Positions 7,707 through 16,236 of a stretch of 64,000 bases of DNA are shown here, piece after piece. Position numbers and translations under genes: made by a program. The number at the start of each line of letters is the position of its first letter. Within the stretch, counting starts at the first letter, position 1. The notes beneath the pieces were generated by a model, which was not told the origin of the DNA, did no database searches, and worked only from the letters and a program-made list of their open reading frames with translations. Source of the stretch: Bifidobacterium sp. (lineage in GTDB: Bacteria; Actinomycetota; Actinomycetes; Actinomycetales; Bifidobacteriaceae); NCBI GenBank assembly GCA_022640915.1, contig JALCCT010000006.1:55589-119588 (forward strand). The letters run 5' to 3'.

Positions 7707-10073
7707 CTATTGCCGTACAGTCTCGAATAACACGGCCTGCGCGGGGTGCAGGGAGGGCACGCGCAAGCCGTAGGTCTGCAGGGCGCGGCCATCGAGCGTG
7801 ACACCATCCGCATTCCACCAGCCACTCACGCTCTGCGCGTTGGTGACGTCGCAGCCGAGCTCACGGTTCACTGCCAACGGGAGTACGCGATAAAGCGCAT
7901 CAGCGTCCAAGCCAGGCAAATGCACAGGCGCGGCGGGATACGTGGCCGACGTAGTGCGTTGGGTGAACCGATAGACTGCCCGCGAACCGTCGGCACTTAC
8001 GATGCCATCCAGCTGTACCGCTGGATCCGGAGAATCGTTGTGCACGACCAACCCGGAGGCAAAATCGGAGCGGTGCGCCTTGAACGCCTCCACCCAAGAT
8101 TTTAGCGCGGCAAGCGATTCGGGAGACTGTTTGAGCAGATTCCATTCGATGCCCATATGCCCGAAGAATGTCATCGCCGCACGCAGCTGCTGGCTCGTGG
8201 CGCGCAGCGTGGAGTGCGCCGGGCTCGCACCTACATGCTCGCCCATCATCTCAGGCGGCACCAGCAGCGATGTATAGCGCTGGATCGTTGCACGCTCCAC
8301 TGGATCTACGCAGTCGGAGACCCACACACGACTCGCAAATTCGAGGATTCCCAAGTCGATGCGCCCGCCACCGGACGAGCAGCTTTCGATCTCCAAACCC
8401 ATGTAATGCCGCCGAAGCTCACGGAAAATGCCATATACCGCCAAGGTCTGCGCATGCACTGCCGGCCTGCCGGTGCGTGGCGACACAGCCTCGGTCACCA
8501 GTTTGTTATGATCCCATTTGATGTAATCAATGCCTAACTCACCGACCAATGCGTCCATGCAGCCGAACGTGTAGTCTCGCGCAGCTGGGTTCGTCAGATC
8601 AATGACCTGCTGCGAACGTCCCTGCATCGGCAGCCGATTCACGGTGGGCCTAAGGATCCAATCGGGATGTGCACGAGCTGTGTCGGAATCAGGGCTGATC
8701 ATCTCCGGCTCGAACCACAGACCGAACTCCAAGCCCAGCCCATGCACATAATCGGCAAGCGCCTTAAGGCTTTTCTCGCCCTCCGGCCACACCTGCTGCG
8801 AAATCTGCCAGTCACCCAACGCCCTCGTATCGTCGCGCCGCGCCCCGAACCAACCGTCGTCCACGACGAAACGCTCTACGCCGGATGCCTTGGCTTTGTC
8901 GGCAAGCGCCTTCAACGTGTCGAAGTCGTGTTCGAAGTACACAGCCTCCCAAGTGTTCAATATCACGGGGCGCGGCTTGGCGGACAATTCGGGATGCTGC
9001 GCGCGCACAAAGGAGTGAAAGCGCTGGGCGATTTCATTCAGACCATCGCCATAGGCGCCATAAATCCAAGGGGTTGCGTATGAATCTGGCTCGGCTGGTG
9101 CGCCAGCCTCGTTCGGCGCACCAGCCTGTGATGCGGTGTCATTCGGTTCAAGGTCATTGCCGGCACCAGCTGAACTGACGGCACCAGCCGCCCCAGCCAC
9201 GTTTTCGCACAGATTTTCCTCGCCGCGGCCTTTCAACATTATCTCGCCGCCGAGCAGTACTTCGCCGCCGCTGATTTGCGTCTGCGTGTAGGCATTACGC
9301 TCGGCCGCCAGTACGCTGTTGCCGCTCCACGCCGTGTGCACGGCATACGCCTCGCCACGCTCGAACCCGAAGCCCGGCACGCCGACTGTCAGCAGTAAAG
9401 ACGCATCGAAATCAGGCCGGCCCACCATGGATACCCGCTCGATGCGTTCCTGCTGCAGCAGCTGGCGCTGCGGATGACGTTCACGCAGATGGTGGCCAGT
9501 GGTCGTCAGTACCTCAGTGGCGCCGGCTGGCAGTGTAAAGCCAAGCTCCACTTTATCGATGGCAAGCTCACCCTGGCCGGTATTGCGCACCACTGCCCGC
9601 TGGCGTACGAGTCCGCTTGCAGTCAGTTCGCATATCCATGTCAGCGCGACACCTTGTTCGCTGTCCTCGGCCGCTACAGTGAGCGCTGCTTTTGCGGCAT
9701 CGATACGGACCTCGCTGACCACGAATTTACAGAACAACTCCACGCCTGCACGGCGCGCAACGAAGCGCGTGGATCCGGTCCACCCCTCGGCCTGCGTTGG
9801 TAGCACGCCTGGCCATGGCGTCTCGTCCAACACTCCCGAAACGCGTTGAGGCTTGAGCGCAGCAACCGAATTCAGCAGAGTTTCCGGGTATTCGAGCGGC
9901 CGGCCCCAATGCACGATCCGGGGCAATTCACGCTCGACAATCACGACCGCGAAGGCAACGCCCGGATGTGCAGCTTCGGCATATATCATTTGGATCGGGC
10001 CGCCATCCGGCGAGGTGCCGGTGAACGATCGCATCGTAGGAGCAGCTGTCACAGCAAGGGTTTTCGTCGTCAT
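7707..10073 (-). CDS. aga: Alpha-galactosidase (GH36)
   Basis: 788 aa cytoplasmic enzyme that removes terminal alpha-1,6-galactose from raffinose, stachyose or melibiose. The nucleophile Asp is in YIKWDHNKL and the acid/base Asp in WVSDCVDPVER, both in the GH36 TIM barrel; a beta-sandwich domain precedes it. The start MTTKTLAV has GAAGGA about 10 bases upstream; the ORF-track start is a GTG six codons earlier. Unusual: between the beta-sandwich and the conserved GAYGDGLNEI there is a roughly 40-residue Ala/Gly/Pro/Glu-rich insertion (AGAVSSAGAGNDLEPN region) that looks disordered. Raffinose cleavage would give galactose plus sucrose, which the nearby sucrose phosphorylase can use. Confidence 0.94.
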   Translation of the reverse strand: MTTKTLAVTAAPTMRSFTGTSPDGGPIQMIYAEAAHPGVAFAVVIVERELPRIVHWGRPLEYPETLLNSVAALKPQRVSGVLDETPWPGVLPTQAEGWTGSTRFVARRAGVELFCKFVVSEVRIDAAKAALTVAAEDSEQGVALTWICELTASGLVRQRAVVRNTGQGELAIDKVELGFTLPAGATEVLTTTGHHLRERHPQRQLLQQERIERVSMVGRPDFDASLLLTVGVPGFGFERGEAYAVHTAWSGNSVLAAERNAYTQTQISGGEVLLGGEIMLKGRGEENLCENVAGAAGAVSSAGAGNDLEPNDTASQAGAPNEAGAPAEPDSYATPWIYGAYGDGLNEIAQRFHSFVRAQHPELSAKPRPVILNTWEAVYFEHDFDTLKALADKAKASGVERFVVDDGWFGARRDDTRALGDWQISQQVWPEGEKSLKALADYVHGLGLEFGLWFEPEMISPDSDTARAHPDWILRPTVNRLPMQGRSQQVIDLTNPAARDYTFGCMDALVGELGIDYIKWDHNKLVTEAVSPRTGRPAVHAQTLAVYGIFRELRRHYMGLEIESCSSGGGRIDLGILEFASRVWVSDCVDPVERATIQRYTSLLVPPEMMGEHVGASPAHSTLRATSQQLRAAMTFFGHMGIEWNLLKQSPESLAALKSWVEAFKAHRSDFASGLVVHNDSPDPAVQLDGIVSADGSRAVYRFTQRTTSATYPAAPVHLPGLDADALYRVLPLAVNRELGCDVTNAQSVSGWWNADGVTLDGRALQTYGLRVPSLHPAQAVLFETVRQ

Positions 10074-10169
10074 ATCCTTCAATTCCTTCACGTTTCACTT
10101 CGCTCGTTGCAACTACCGTTCAATTCATCTTTGAATCCGCTGAAACTGGGCGGTTCTCACGCTCTCAAT

Positions 10170-10295
10170 GCTAAACGTTCACGGCTTTCTTTCCGCGTCT
10201 CCGCGTGTTTCTTACCGCCAACAAGAAAATAGAGCCGAATCCACACCTGTTCAACGTGGAGAATTCACAGCCAGAGCATATCGTAAACGGTTTCG
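10170..10295 (-). promoter_or_regulatory. Promoter and operator-like sites of the alpha-galactosidase gene
   Basis: On the minus strand TTGAAC (10249-10254), a 17-base spacer and TATTTT (10226-10231) form a good sigma-70-type promoter. CGTAAACGGTTTCG at 10282-10295 (upstream of -35) and GCTAAACGTTCACG at 10170-10183 (downstream) look like LacI-family operators. The first shares GTAAACGGTT with the site upstream of the LacI gene at 31 kb. Confidence 0.5.
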
Positions 10296-10307
10296 TGCCA
10301 TCAAGCC

Positions 10308-10844
10308 TCAGATCCGCGACGCCTCCCTACGCAGGCAGAAGAAATCATGCAGCAGCGCCGCGCAAGCTTCTTCCCTTATGCCGCCAACGACCTCCGGGTG
10401 CGAACCGATATGAGGATCGCGCGCTATATCCCATACCGATCCACAGGCGCCGAGCTTGGCGTCCCACGCTCCGAAAACAATGCGACCAATATGCGTTTGC
10501 AACGCCGCCCCAACGCACATCGGACACGGTTCGAGTGTGACCACCAGAGTGCAGTCTGCGAGGTTCCACTGTGCTGATTTGCGCGCAGTCCCCTCAGATA
10601 GCGCCTCCCCTGGCATTGGCCTTCCTGACATTGACGTCGCCGGCCCGGCCGTATTAGCTGCCTGGCGCATCGCCTCGATCTCGGCATGCGCCAACGGGTC
10701 GCCATCTGCCTCGCGGCGATTGCGCCCACGCCCAAGCACACGCCCATCCGCATCAAGCACAAGCGCACCAACCGGGACGTCACCATCAGCGAACGCCCGG
10801 CGCGCAAGCGCAAGCGCCTCGTTCATCGCGTCTTCATACCGCAT
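10308..10844 (-). CDS. tadA: tRNA-specific adenosine-34 deaminase
   Basis: 178 aa zinc-dependent deaminase that converts A34 to inosine in the anticodon of tRNA-Arg(ACG). Zinc and proton-transfer motifs are clear: HAEIEAM in the N-terminal half and EPCPMCVGA further on, with FGAWDAKLGACGS after them. The linker between the two motifs is about 20 residues longer than in the E. coli protein (AGPATSMSGRPMPG region). The ORF-track ATG is kept, though MNEALALARR seven codons in is also possible. It is upstream of the alpha-galactosidase on the same strand but separated by 230 bases containing a promoter, so the two are probably independent. Confidence 0.93.
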   Translation of the reverse strand: MRYEDAMNEALALARRAFADGDVPVGALVLDADGRVLGRGRNRREADGDPLAHAEIEAMRQAANTAGPATSMSGRPMPGEALSEGTARKSAQWNLADCTLVVTLEPCPMCVGAALQTHIGRIVFGAWDAKLGACGSVWDIARDPHIGSHPEVVGGIREEACAALLHDFFCLRREASRI

Positions 10845-11044
10845 ACGGCCAGTCTAAACCAGCCTCCTCAGCTATCTGGCCTACCTAATCCAAGACACAA
10901 GTCGACGGATTGCCGCAAGGGTTCGTCCGGCCAGCTATGACCTCCACCGCCCTCACCATCGCCACAGGGCCAGGCAGCGGGATATTCAAAGGCATGCGGC
11001 GGCCGTGTTACGCCCTGCGGCGCAACGCCGACATACTACCCCCT

Positions 11045-11050
11045 TATAAT
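11045..11050 (+). promoter_or_regulatory. -10 element of the antiporter gene
   Basis: A perfect TATAAT 39 bases upstream of the antiporter ATG. The matching -35 position is poor, so activation or an alternative sigma factor is possible. Confidence 0.5.
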
Positions 11051-11088
11051 CGAATACCACAGAGCCAGGCCCAAAGGGGAGATGAACC

Positions 11089-13164
11089 ATGGACGTGTTC
11101 ATATTGATATTGTATGTGATCGGCGCCGTTGTGCTCTCATCTTTCATTGGTCGTTTCATCCCCCGGATTTCCATGCCACTGGTGCAGATTGCGCTCGGCG
11201 CAGCCATGGCGCAGCTGCCCTTCTTCCCAAATGTCGAGCTGGATCCGGCACTGTTCATGGTGCTGTTCATTGCGCCGCTGCTGTATCTGGAAGCCCACGA
11301 GATCGACAAATCCGCATTGATCAAAAGTCTGAATCTTTCACTGTCACTGGCCATAGGGCTGGCATTGATGACCATGGTGACCATCGGATTCGCACTGCAC
11401 GGCGCATGGCCGATCATCCCTTTGGCGGCCGCATTCGCTCTCGGCGCGGCGCTTGGGCCGACCGATGCGGTCGCCGTCTCCTCGATCGGCAACGTCGCCT
11501 CGCTCACCAGTCGCCAGCGCAGCGTGCTGGAGGGCGAGTCGCTGTTCAACGACGCATCAGGCGTCGTCGGCTTCCAATTCTCGATCCTCGCCGCAGTCAC
11601 CGGAACCTTCTCGCTGGCCCATGCCACCGGCGAATTCCTGGTCTCGTTCATAGGAGGCACGATATTCGGCCTGTTGCTTGGCCTCCTTGCCAATCTGCTG
11701 TTCGAAACTTTGCGTTCATTCGGTTGGGAGAGCACAACCACCAGAATTCTCATGGAAATTTTCCTGCCATTCCTCATCTATCTGAGCGCTGACATGATCG
11801 CGCATGTCTCAGGCGTGCTCGCCGTCGTCGCAGCTGGGCTGGTCATTCACTTCGACCGCACCGGGGTAGGTCCAAACGTGGCCAGAACAAACATCGTCTC
11901 CGGCAGCGTGTGGTCCGTGCTCTCCTTCAGCCTCAATGGCGCGGTGTTCATTCTGCTCGGACTACAGCTGCCCATGGCGCTGAGCACCAGCTGGTCTCAC
12001 CCCGCCGTCAGCCATGCCATACTCATCGAGATCATCGCGCTGGTGTGCCTGATCGTCATCGGGCTGCGATTCGCGTGGATGAGTTTCGTGCTCTGGCTCA
12101 CTAAGGACCAAGAGAGCGGCAGGCGGCGCACCATGACGCCGAACCGCTGGCGCTCCGCGGCAGTGATGACCTTTGGGGGAGCCAAAGGCACCATCACGCT
12201 ATCGTTGATGTTCACCATTCCCTATGCCATCAGATCCGGCGCGCCCTTCCCGCTGCGCGACGAACTCATCTTTGTCTCTTCCGGAGCCATCGTCATCACT
12301 CTCATTCTGGCGAATTTCATGCTGCCTCTGCTCGCGCCGAACCGCGGCGACAACAAGGCCAACGAGATGACGGACATCACCATCGAGGCGGTTCACCGAA
12401 CTATCGAGGAGCTCACCAAGCGCGTTACCCCGGAGAACCGGCGGGCTGTGTTGCAGGTCATCGACTCCTATACCAAGCGGATCAGCCGCTTGCGCCAGCA
12501 CATCGACCGCGTCGATCCGCGCAAGCTCGAACAGTTGCAGGTCACCGCGCTGCATTGGGAAAAAGATTACATCCGCGAACAGCTCAACCAGGCAAAAGCG
12601 GATGAGCAGGCCGATCCTCACGCCCGAGGCCTGACGGTCGAAGCCTGCGAGCGCATGCTCGACCAGATCATGAATTCGCTGCGTCACGTTTCCAGGAATC
12701 ATCCCTCAGGCAGAACCGTCTCGCAGATACGTGGCAGGATCCGCGCGCTGCAGCGCCGAACGCTTATTCTGGCGCGTCGCGCCAACTCCAGGATCCGGCG
12801 GACAACGCCGCTTGTGAGCGAGAACGAAGTCCACACGCATATGCGCAATTTGCAGCTCGAAGCCCTCGAATACGTGATCGACCATCTCTACGACGAGATG
12901 GGGCAGGATTCCGACAACACCGAATACTGTTCGGCGCTGATATTGGATTATCGTCGCGCCGAAGCCGCACTGCGCTCCCGCCCCAGCATCGGCCGCGGAG
13001 CCCAGCTGCTGGCCCAAGTCGATGAGGTCAGACGCGAAAGCTACGCCATCGAGCTCGGTATCATCCAGGATATGGTCGAGGCCGGCGACATCACCCGCGG
13101 CCAGGCACGACAAATGAGAAGAAACGTGTATGTGATGCAGGTTGACGCCGATAGCGAGTTATAA
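11089..13164 (+). CDS. Na+/H+ antiporter of the CPA1 (NhaP) family
   Basis: 691 aa. Residues 1 to about 420 are membrane segments with the CPA1 signatures ALGAALGPTDAVAVSS and EGESLFNDASGVV; the Asp residues in these are the ion-binding and proton-coupling positions of the family. The remaining 270 residues are soluble, highly charged and helical (HRTIEELTKRVTPENRRAV, SRLRQHIDRVDPRKLEQLQ), a cytoplasmic regulatory tail. AAGGGGAG lies 6-8 bases before the ATG. Expected role is Na+ or K+/H+ exchange for pH and salt tolerance. It is a single-gene unit. The last codons are duplicated downstream as part of a 59-bp repeat. Confidence 0.92.
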   Translation: MDVFILILYVIGAVVLSSFIGRFIPRISMPLVQIALGAAMAQLPFFPNVELDPALFMVLFIAPLLYLEAHEIDKSALIKSLNLSLSLAIGLALMTMVTIGFALHGAWPIIPLAAAFALGAALGPTDAVAVSSIGNVASLTSRQRSVLEGESLFNDASGVVGFQFSILAAVTGTFSLAHATGEFLVSFIGGTIFGLLLGLLANLLFETLRSFGWESTTTRILMEIFLPFLIYLSADMIAHVSGVLAVVAAGLVIHFDRTGVGPNVARTNIVSGSVWSVLSFSLNGAVFILLGLQLPMALSTSWSHPAVSHAILIEIIALVCLIVIGLRFAWMSFVLWLTKDQESGRRRTMTPNRWRSAAVMTFGGAKGTITLSLMFTIPYAIRSGAPFPLRDELIFVSSGAIVITLILANFMLPLLAPNRGDNKANEMTDITIEAVHRTIEELTKRVTPENRRAVLQVIDSYTKRISRLRQHIDRVDPRKLEQLQVTALHWEKDYIREQLNQAKADEQADPHARGLTVEACERMLDQIMNSLRHVSRNHPSGRTVSQIRGRIRALQRRTLILARRANSRIRRTTPLVSENEVHTHMRNLQLEALEYVIDHLYDEMGQDSDNTEYCSALILDYRRAEAALRSRPSIGRGAQLLAQVDEVRRESYAIELGIIQDMVEAGDITRGQARQMRRNVYVMQVDADSEL

Positions 13165-13309
13165 CCCACAACAACCTGCATCCCTCGCAGCCTCAGCGGC
13201 TGCTCACCTCGCCTACAGACAGCCCACAGGGCTGTCTGCTTAACGGCTCAGCAGGTTGACGCCGATAGCGAGTTATAACCCACAACAACCTGCATCCCTC
13301 GCAGCCTCA
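13137..13309. repeat. 59-bp direct repeat duplicating the 3' end of the antiporter gene
   Basis: The sequence from GCAGGTTGACGCCGATAGCG to CTCGCAGCCTCA occurs exactly at 13137-13195 and again at 13251-13309, 114 bases apart. The first copy covers the last nine codons and stop of the antiporter; the second is intergenic and ends where the convergent esterase gene stops. Between them is a 55-base segment with a 10-bp perfect hairpin. Confidence 0.9.
13216..13238. terminator. Hairpin between the two 59-bp repeat copies
   Basis: CAGACAGCCC-ACA-GGGCTGTCTG is a perfect 10-bp stem with a 3-base loop lying between two convergent genes. There is no long T-tract. A bidirectional terminator is the simplest reading; it is also part of a short intergenic repeat seen again near 16.1 kb. 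Confidence 0.55.
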
Positions 13310-14119
13310 TCACAACATGCCGGAGGCGATGTCGTTGAGCAGGAGCCATTGACGAATATCGCTGAACTCCTCGAGGCCTACAGCATGGTCAAGCCCACGA
13401 TAGCTTTTGGAAGTCAGCCAGGTATGTTCCTCTAGCCAGGCAGAGAAAGCATACGATTCGTATTTGGGAATCAACGTATCGTTGGCGCCGAAACCGTAGA
13501 ACACCGGGATTTCGAGCTCGGGAAGACGCCCGTCGCCCGGGAGCGCCCCGGGTGCCAGAAATCCGGACAGCGTAATCGCCGCGCGATAGCGTTCAGGGCG
13601 GACTCGCAGCACATGCACCGCCAACACGCCGCCTTGCGAAAACCCGATGGGCACCACAGCGCGTTCGGCAGGAATGTTGGACGCAACCCAGGCATCGATT
13701 GCCTGCGCCGCCGCCAGTGCATCATGATCAAGATCCTCGCCCACCGGCACGGATTCATGGAACCAGCTGTAGGCTCCGGGCGAATAGCCGCCAAATCCGC
13801 CCAGTTTCCCCGGAGCTTCTAGCTCCAGCGGCGCGCGGAGCGAGACGTAGTCGTTATACGGTGCCACATAGCGCATCATGTCTGCAAGATCCTCTTCATT
13901 GGATCCCCACCCGTGCAGGCACAGGAACATCGGTCGATTGGGGGAGGCCTTGCCACCACCGCGTGAAAACGCAGTGTGCGTCACATGCAACGGATCACCA
14001 TAGTGCCCCGGCACCACAGTGGATTTGCGGCCGACGGTCTGATTAGGCGTGGATTGACTTCCAACCGGTTCACGCCCGGCAGGCTCGTATTCAGCAAAAT
14101 GGGATTCTTGCGCAGTCAT
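13310..14119 (-). CDS. Alpha/beta-hydrolase, phospholipase/carboxylesterase family
   Basis: 269 aa cytoplasmic serine hydrolase. The catalytic triad is visible: Ser in PIGFSQGGVLA, Asp in FGANDTLIPKYE, His in GLDHAVGLEE. LCLHGWGSNEEDL provides the oxyanion-hole region. This is the family of small carboxylesterases and lysophospholipases (YpfH/acyl-protein thioesterase type); the substrate is unknown. I prefer the ATG at 14119 to the GTG at 14125. There is no Shine-Dalgarno site, but a -10-like TATATT ends 7 bases before the ATG, which suggests a leaderless mRNA. The first 45 residues are not conserved family sequence. Confidence 0.85.
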   Translation of the reverse strand: MTAQESHFAEYEPAGREPVGSQSTPNQTVGRKSTVVPGHYGDPLHVTHTAFSRGGGKASPNRPMFLCLHGWGSNEEDLADMMRYVAPYNDYVSLRAPLELEAPGKLGGFGGYSPGAYSWFHESVPVGEDLDHDALAAAQAIDAWVASNIPAERAVVPIGFSQGGVLAVHVLRVRPERYRAAITLSGFLAPGALPGDGRLPELEIPVFYGFGANDTLIPKYESYAFSAWLEEHTWLTSKSYRGLDHAVGLEEFSDIRQWLLLNDIASGML

Positions 14120-14236
14120 AGTCACAATATACGTCAGCGCGACGGCAAGAGCGTCCTATATCGCGCAGATCCAGCCTCGCCGTCCAAGCGGCCCGCCGGC
14201 TACGACCGGCGATGCGCCGCACAGCCAATTCTGCGT

Positions 14237-15079
14237 CTACTCCGTCGTATTCTCAAGTGTCTCCAGTGTGCCGCCCCATATCTTCTGCAAGGCCACCATG
14301 TCTCTGCGTTGGCCGACCGCGATCCATAGCGGCCCGTTGAGCGTGCTCCAGTCGCCCTTGGCCCGCGCATCATCCGCATGTTCCTGCAGCAGCTGCTCCA
14401 TAAGAGCCTGCGCCGGGGCGCGATCCATTGCGGCGGCGGCTTTGCTGTCGAAAGTCACATATGCCACGCGCATATGTGTACATGCCATAATTTGAGCGAC
14501 CCCCGGGTAGCCACTGGTCGGAAATTCGCGCCAGCCGCCGTGGCACACTCCGGCCACCTGCTCAAGTCCTCGCTTCATTTGCGCGCTGTTTTCGACCGGC
14601 GCGACGTCCTGGACCGCAGGCTTAATGATGCCTTGCGGCGCCATACTCGAAATGAGCATACCTGCGCCCGCGAGCATGAGCGCGCATATAGCGCTGACGA
14701 TGGAAAGCGAGCCTATACGGCTGCGCATGGTTCTCGGCGTCCGGGTTCTCACGATTATGACCAACGCTATGGCCAGCGCGGCTGCTACTGCGGCCACAGC
14801 CACCAGCATCGGTTTCGCAGCAAACGGGAACGCAGCCGGAGCTACTGCACGAGTAACTGCTCCCAGACTCGCCAGCAAAGCCGTGAGACCGGAGAAACCG
14901 GCCAGCCATCGCAGCCAGCTGACAGTCGAAGAACGCTGAGCATGATTGTAACCTCCGCCTGCGTTTTCACCGGCGGCCCTACTGTCGGCATCATATGGCG
15001 AGGCCAGATCCGCTGCCGATGCTGCAAGACGGTGCTGCTGGGAATCAAGTTCTCCGAAGATATCGAAATCGTCGCCCAT
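14237..15079 (-). CDS. Membrane protein of unknown function
   Basis: 280 aa. I do not recognise a family. A cytoplasmic N-terminal stretch of about 55 residues (MGDDFDIFGEL...) is followed by three hydrophobic segments (WLAGFSGLTALLASLGAV; LVAVAAVAAALAIALVIIV; IVSAICALMLAGAGMLI). A C-terminal domain of about 120 residues, probably outside, holds two Cys (GVCHGGW, MACTHM) that could form a disulfide. The ATG at 15079 has AAGGAAA upstream; the 35 codons above it in the ORF track look non-coding. The gene stands alone between a convergent dcd-side region and the esterase. A strong minus-strand terminator lies just upstream, so it may have an attenuated leader. Confidence 0.7.
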   Translation of the reverse strand: MGDDFDIFGELDSQQHRLAASAADLASPYDADSRAAGENAGGGYNHAQRSSTVSWLRWLAGFSGLTALLASLGAVTRAVAPAAFPFAAKPMLVAVAAVAAALAIALVIIVRTRTPRTMRSRIGSLSIVSAICALMLAGAGMLISSMAPQGIIKPAVQDVAPVENSAQMKRGLEQVAGVCHGGWREFPTSGYPGVAQIMACTHMRVAYVTFDSKAAAAMDRAPAQALMEQLLQEHADDARAKGDWSTLNGPLWIAVGQRRDMVALQKIWGGTLETLENTTE

Positions 15080-15119
15080 ATGTATTTTCCTTACACCATC
15101 ACCACCCAAGTATAGGCCT

Positions 15120-15341
15120 TGGAAAAAGAAACCCCGGCGGGATTGGCGCCGGGGAGAGAAAGGAGAGAAGAAGAAAGGTTTCAATTGTCCGAAGCAGTGC
15201 TCCTGGCCAGCTCTTGCTGACAGTTATTACTTAACCACTCGTTCCTTGAAATACCTCTGGCGTTCTCTGACAACTTCCTGTGAGTCTGTGTAAATTTTGC
15301 CGTATGACCCGTTTCATCGCATATGAGCACGATTGTGGCGT
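15120..15341 (-). ncRNA. Candidate small RNA or attenuated leader
   Basis: On the minus strand TTGACG (15371-15376), a 17-base spacer and TCTAGT (15348-15353) predict a transcript starting near 15341. It would end at a textbook terminator: CCCCGGCG/CGCCGGGG stem (15132-15154) followed by TTTCTTTTTC. The RNA would be about 220 nt. It contains a 28-codon frame starting MKRVIRQNLH with no ribosome site, so a leader peptide is possible but weak. Either a stand-alone small RNA or transcription attenuation of the downstream unknown gene fits. Confidence 0.4.
15132..15154 (-). terminator. Intrinsic terminator upstream of the unknown membrane protein gene
   Basis: A perfect 8-bp GC-rich stem CCCCGGCG/CGCCGGGG with a 7-base loop, followed on the minus strand by a T-rich run TTTCTTTTTC. 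Confidence 0.85.
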
Positions 15342-15434
15342 TAACGAACTAGACTGGTCTGAGCAATCGTCGTCAATCATATCTCGCCATGCAGCGCGCG
15401 CCGCAGCCGGGCGAGCGTCCCGTGAGGGGGAACC

Positions 15435-16016
15435 ATGCTTCTGTCCGATCGCGACATCCTCGCGTTCCAAGCCGCCGGCCATATCTCGCTGGATCCGTGG
15501 ACTGCCGAAATGGTGCAGCCCGCATCGATCGATGTGCGTCTTGATCGCTTCTTCCGCCTGTTCAATAACCACGCATATACCTATGTGGACCCAGCGGAAA
15601 ACCAAGGCGCGCTCACCGAGCAATTCGAAGTGGCCTCCGGAGAGCCGTGGATCCTGCATCCGGGCGAGTTCGCGCTTGCCTCCACATGGGAATACGTGAA
15701 ACTGGATGCGACCGTCGCCGCGCGGCTCGAGGGCAAAAGCTCGCTCGGGCGCTTGGGCATCCTCACCCACTCGACCGCCGGTTTCATCGATCCGGGCTTC
15801 GAGGGGCATATCACGTTGGAACTGTCGAATGTGAGCACGCTGCCGGTCAAACTGTGGCCAGGCATGAAAATCGGCCAGATGTGCTTCTTCGAACTCAGCT
15901 CTCCCGCCGCGCACCCGTATGGCTCTGCTGGCACCGGTTCGCATTACCAGGGCCAACGCGGCCCGACCCCCTCGCGCTCGTACGAGCACTTCTACAGGGC
16001 CGCGATCAATGATTGA
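15435..16016 (+). CDS. dcd: dCTP deaminase (probably bifunctional dUMP-forming)
   Basis: 193 aa cytoplasmic homotrimer supplying dUMP for thymidylate synthesis. The core [33 protein letters not shown] contains the catalytic Glu and the loop of the actinobacterial enzyme that both deaminates dCTP and hydrolyses the triphosphate. The tail [16 protein letters not shown] is the conserved nucleotide lid. GAGGGGG lies 5 bases before the ATG. No separate dut gene is seen nearby, consistent with a bifunctional enzyme, but the double activity is inferred from the family. Confidence 0.95.
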   Translation: MLLSDRDILAFQAAGHISLDPWTAEMVQPASIDVRLDRFFRLFNNHAYTYVDPAENQGALTEQFEVASGEPWILHPGEFALASTWEYVKLDATVAARLEGKSSLGRLGILTHSTAGFIDPGFEGHITLELSNVSTLPVKLWPGMKIGQMCFFELSSPAAHPYGSAGTGSHYQGQRGPTPSRSYEHFYRAAIND

Positions 16017-16032
16017 GGCCATCTGACGTAAA

Positions 16033-16130
16033 CCGGAGCCTCCTATCCCCTAGCGGGGCCTCACTTCGCCTGCGCACAGTCGCGGACTGTACGCTGTACA
16101 GCTCGGCTGTGTGCTCAACGGCTCAGCACA
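16033..16130. repeat. Copy of a short intergenic repeat
   Basis: CCTCACTTCGCCTGCGCACAG ... GGCTGTGTGCTCAACGGCTCAGCA resembles the segment at 13190-13254 (CTCACCTCGCCTACAGACAG ... GGCTGTCTGCTTAACGGCTCAGCA). Both lie between convergent genes and both have inverted ACAG/CTGT arms. This suggests a dispersed, hairpin-forming intergenic element. Confidence 0.5.
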
Positions 16131-16150
16131 ACGCTCCCGAGATACCTATG

Positions 16151-16206
16151 CAAATCGGCTGATAGCACCCGCACGCACTGCATGCATACCGCTATCAGCC
16201 GATTTG
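16151..16206. terminator. 16-bp perfect inverted repeat between dcd and the cation ATPase gene
   Basis: CAAATCGGCTGATAGC at 16151-16166 and its exact complement at 16191-16206, separated by 24 bases that include ACTGCATGCAT. It sits between convergent genes, so a bidirectional terminator or 3'-end stabiliser is likely, though it lacks T-tracts and its loop is long for a terminator. Confidence 0.5.
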
Positions 16207-16236
16207 AATATGACACTTACTGAAGTTCAGTGCTGG

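Larger units (their letters stand above)
15080..15434. other. 355-base gap between unknown membrane protein and dcd
   Basis: No convincing gene. It holds a promoter-like pair and a strong terminator on the minus strand, which together bound a possible small transcript (next entry), and the plus-strand ribosome site GAGGGGG for dcd. Confidence 0.5.

Noticed and set aside
10986-11777. 263-codon minus-strand ORF
   Set aside because: Antisense to the antiporter gene.
15231-16022. 263-codon minus-strand ORF
   Set aside because: Antisense to dcd; only its last 28 codons lie outside and these lack a ribosome site.
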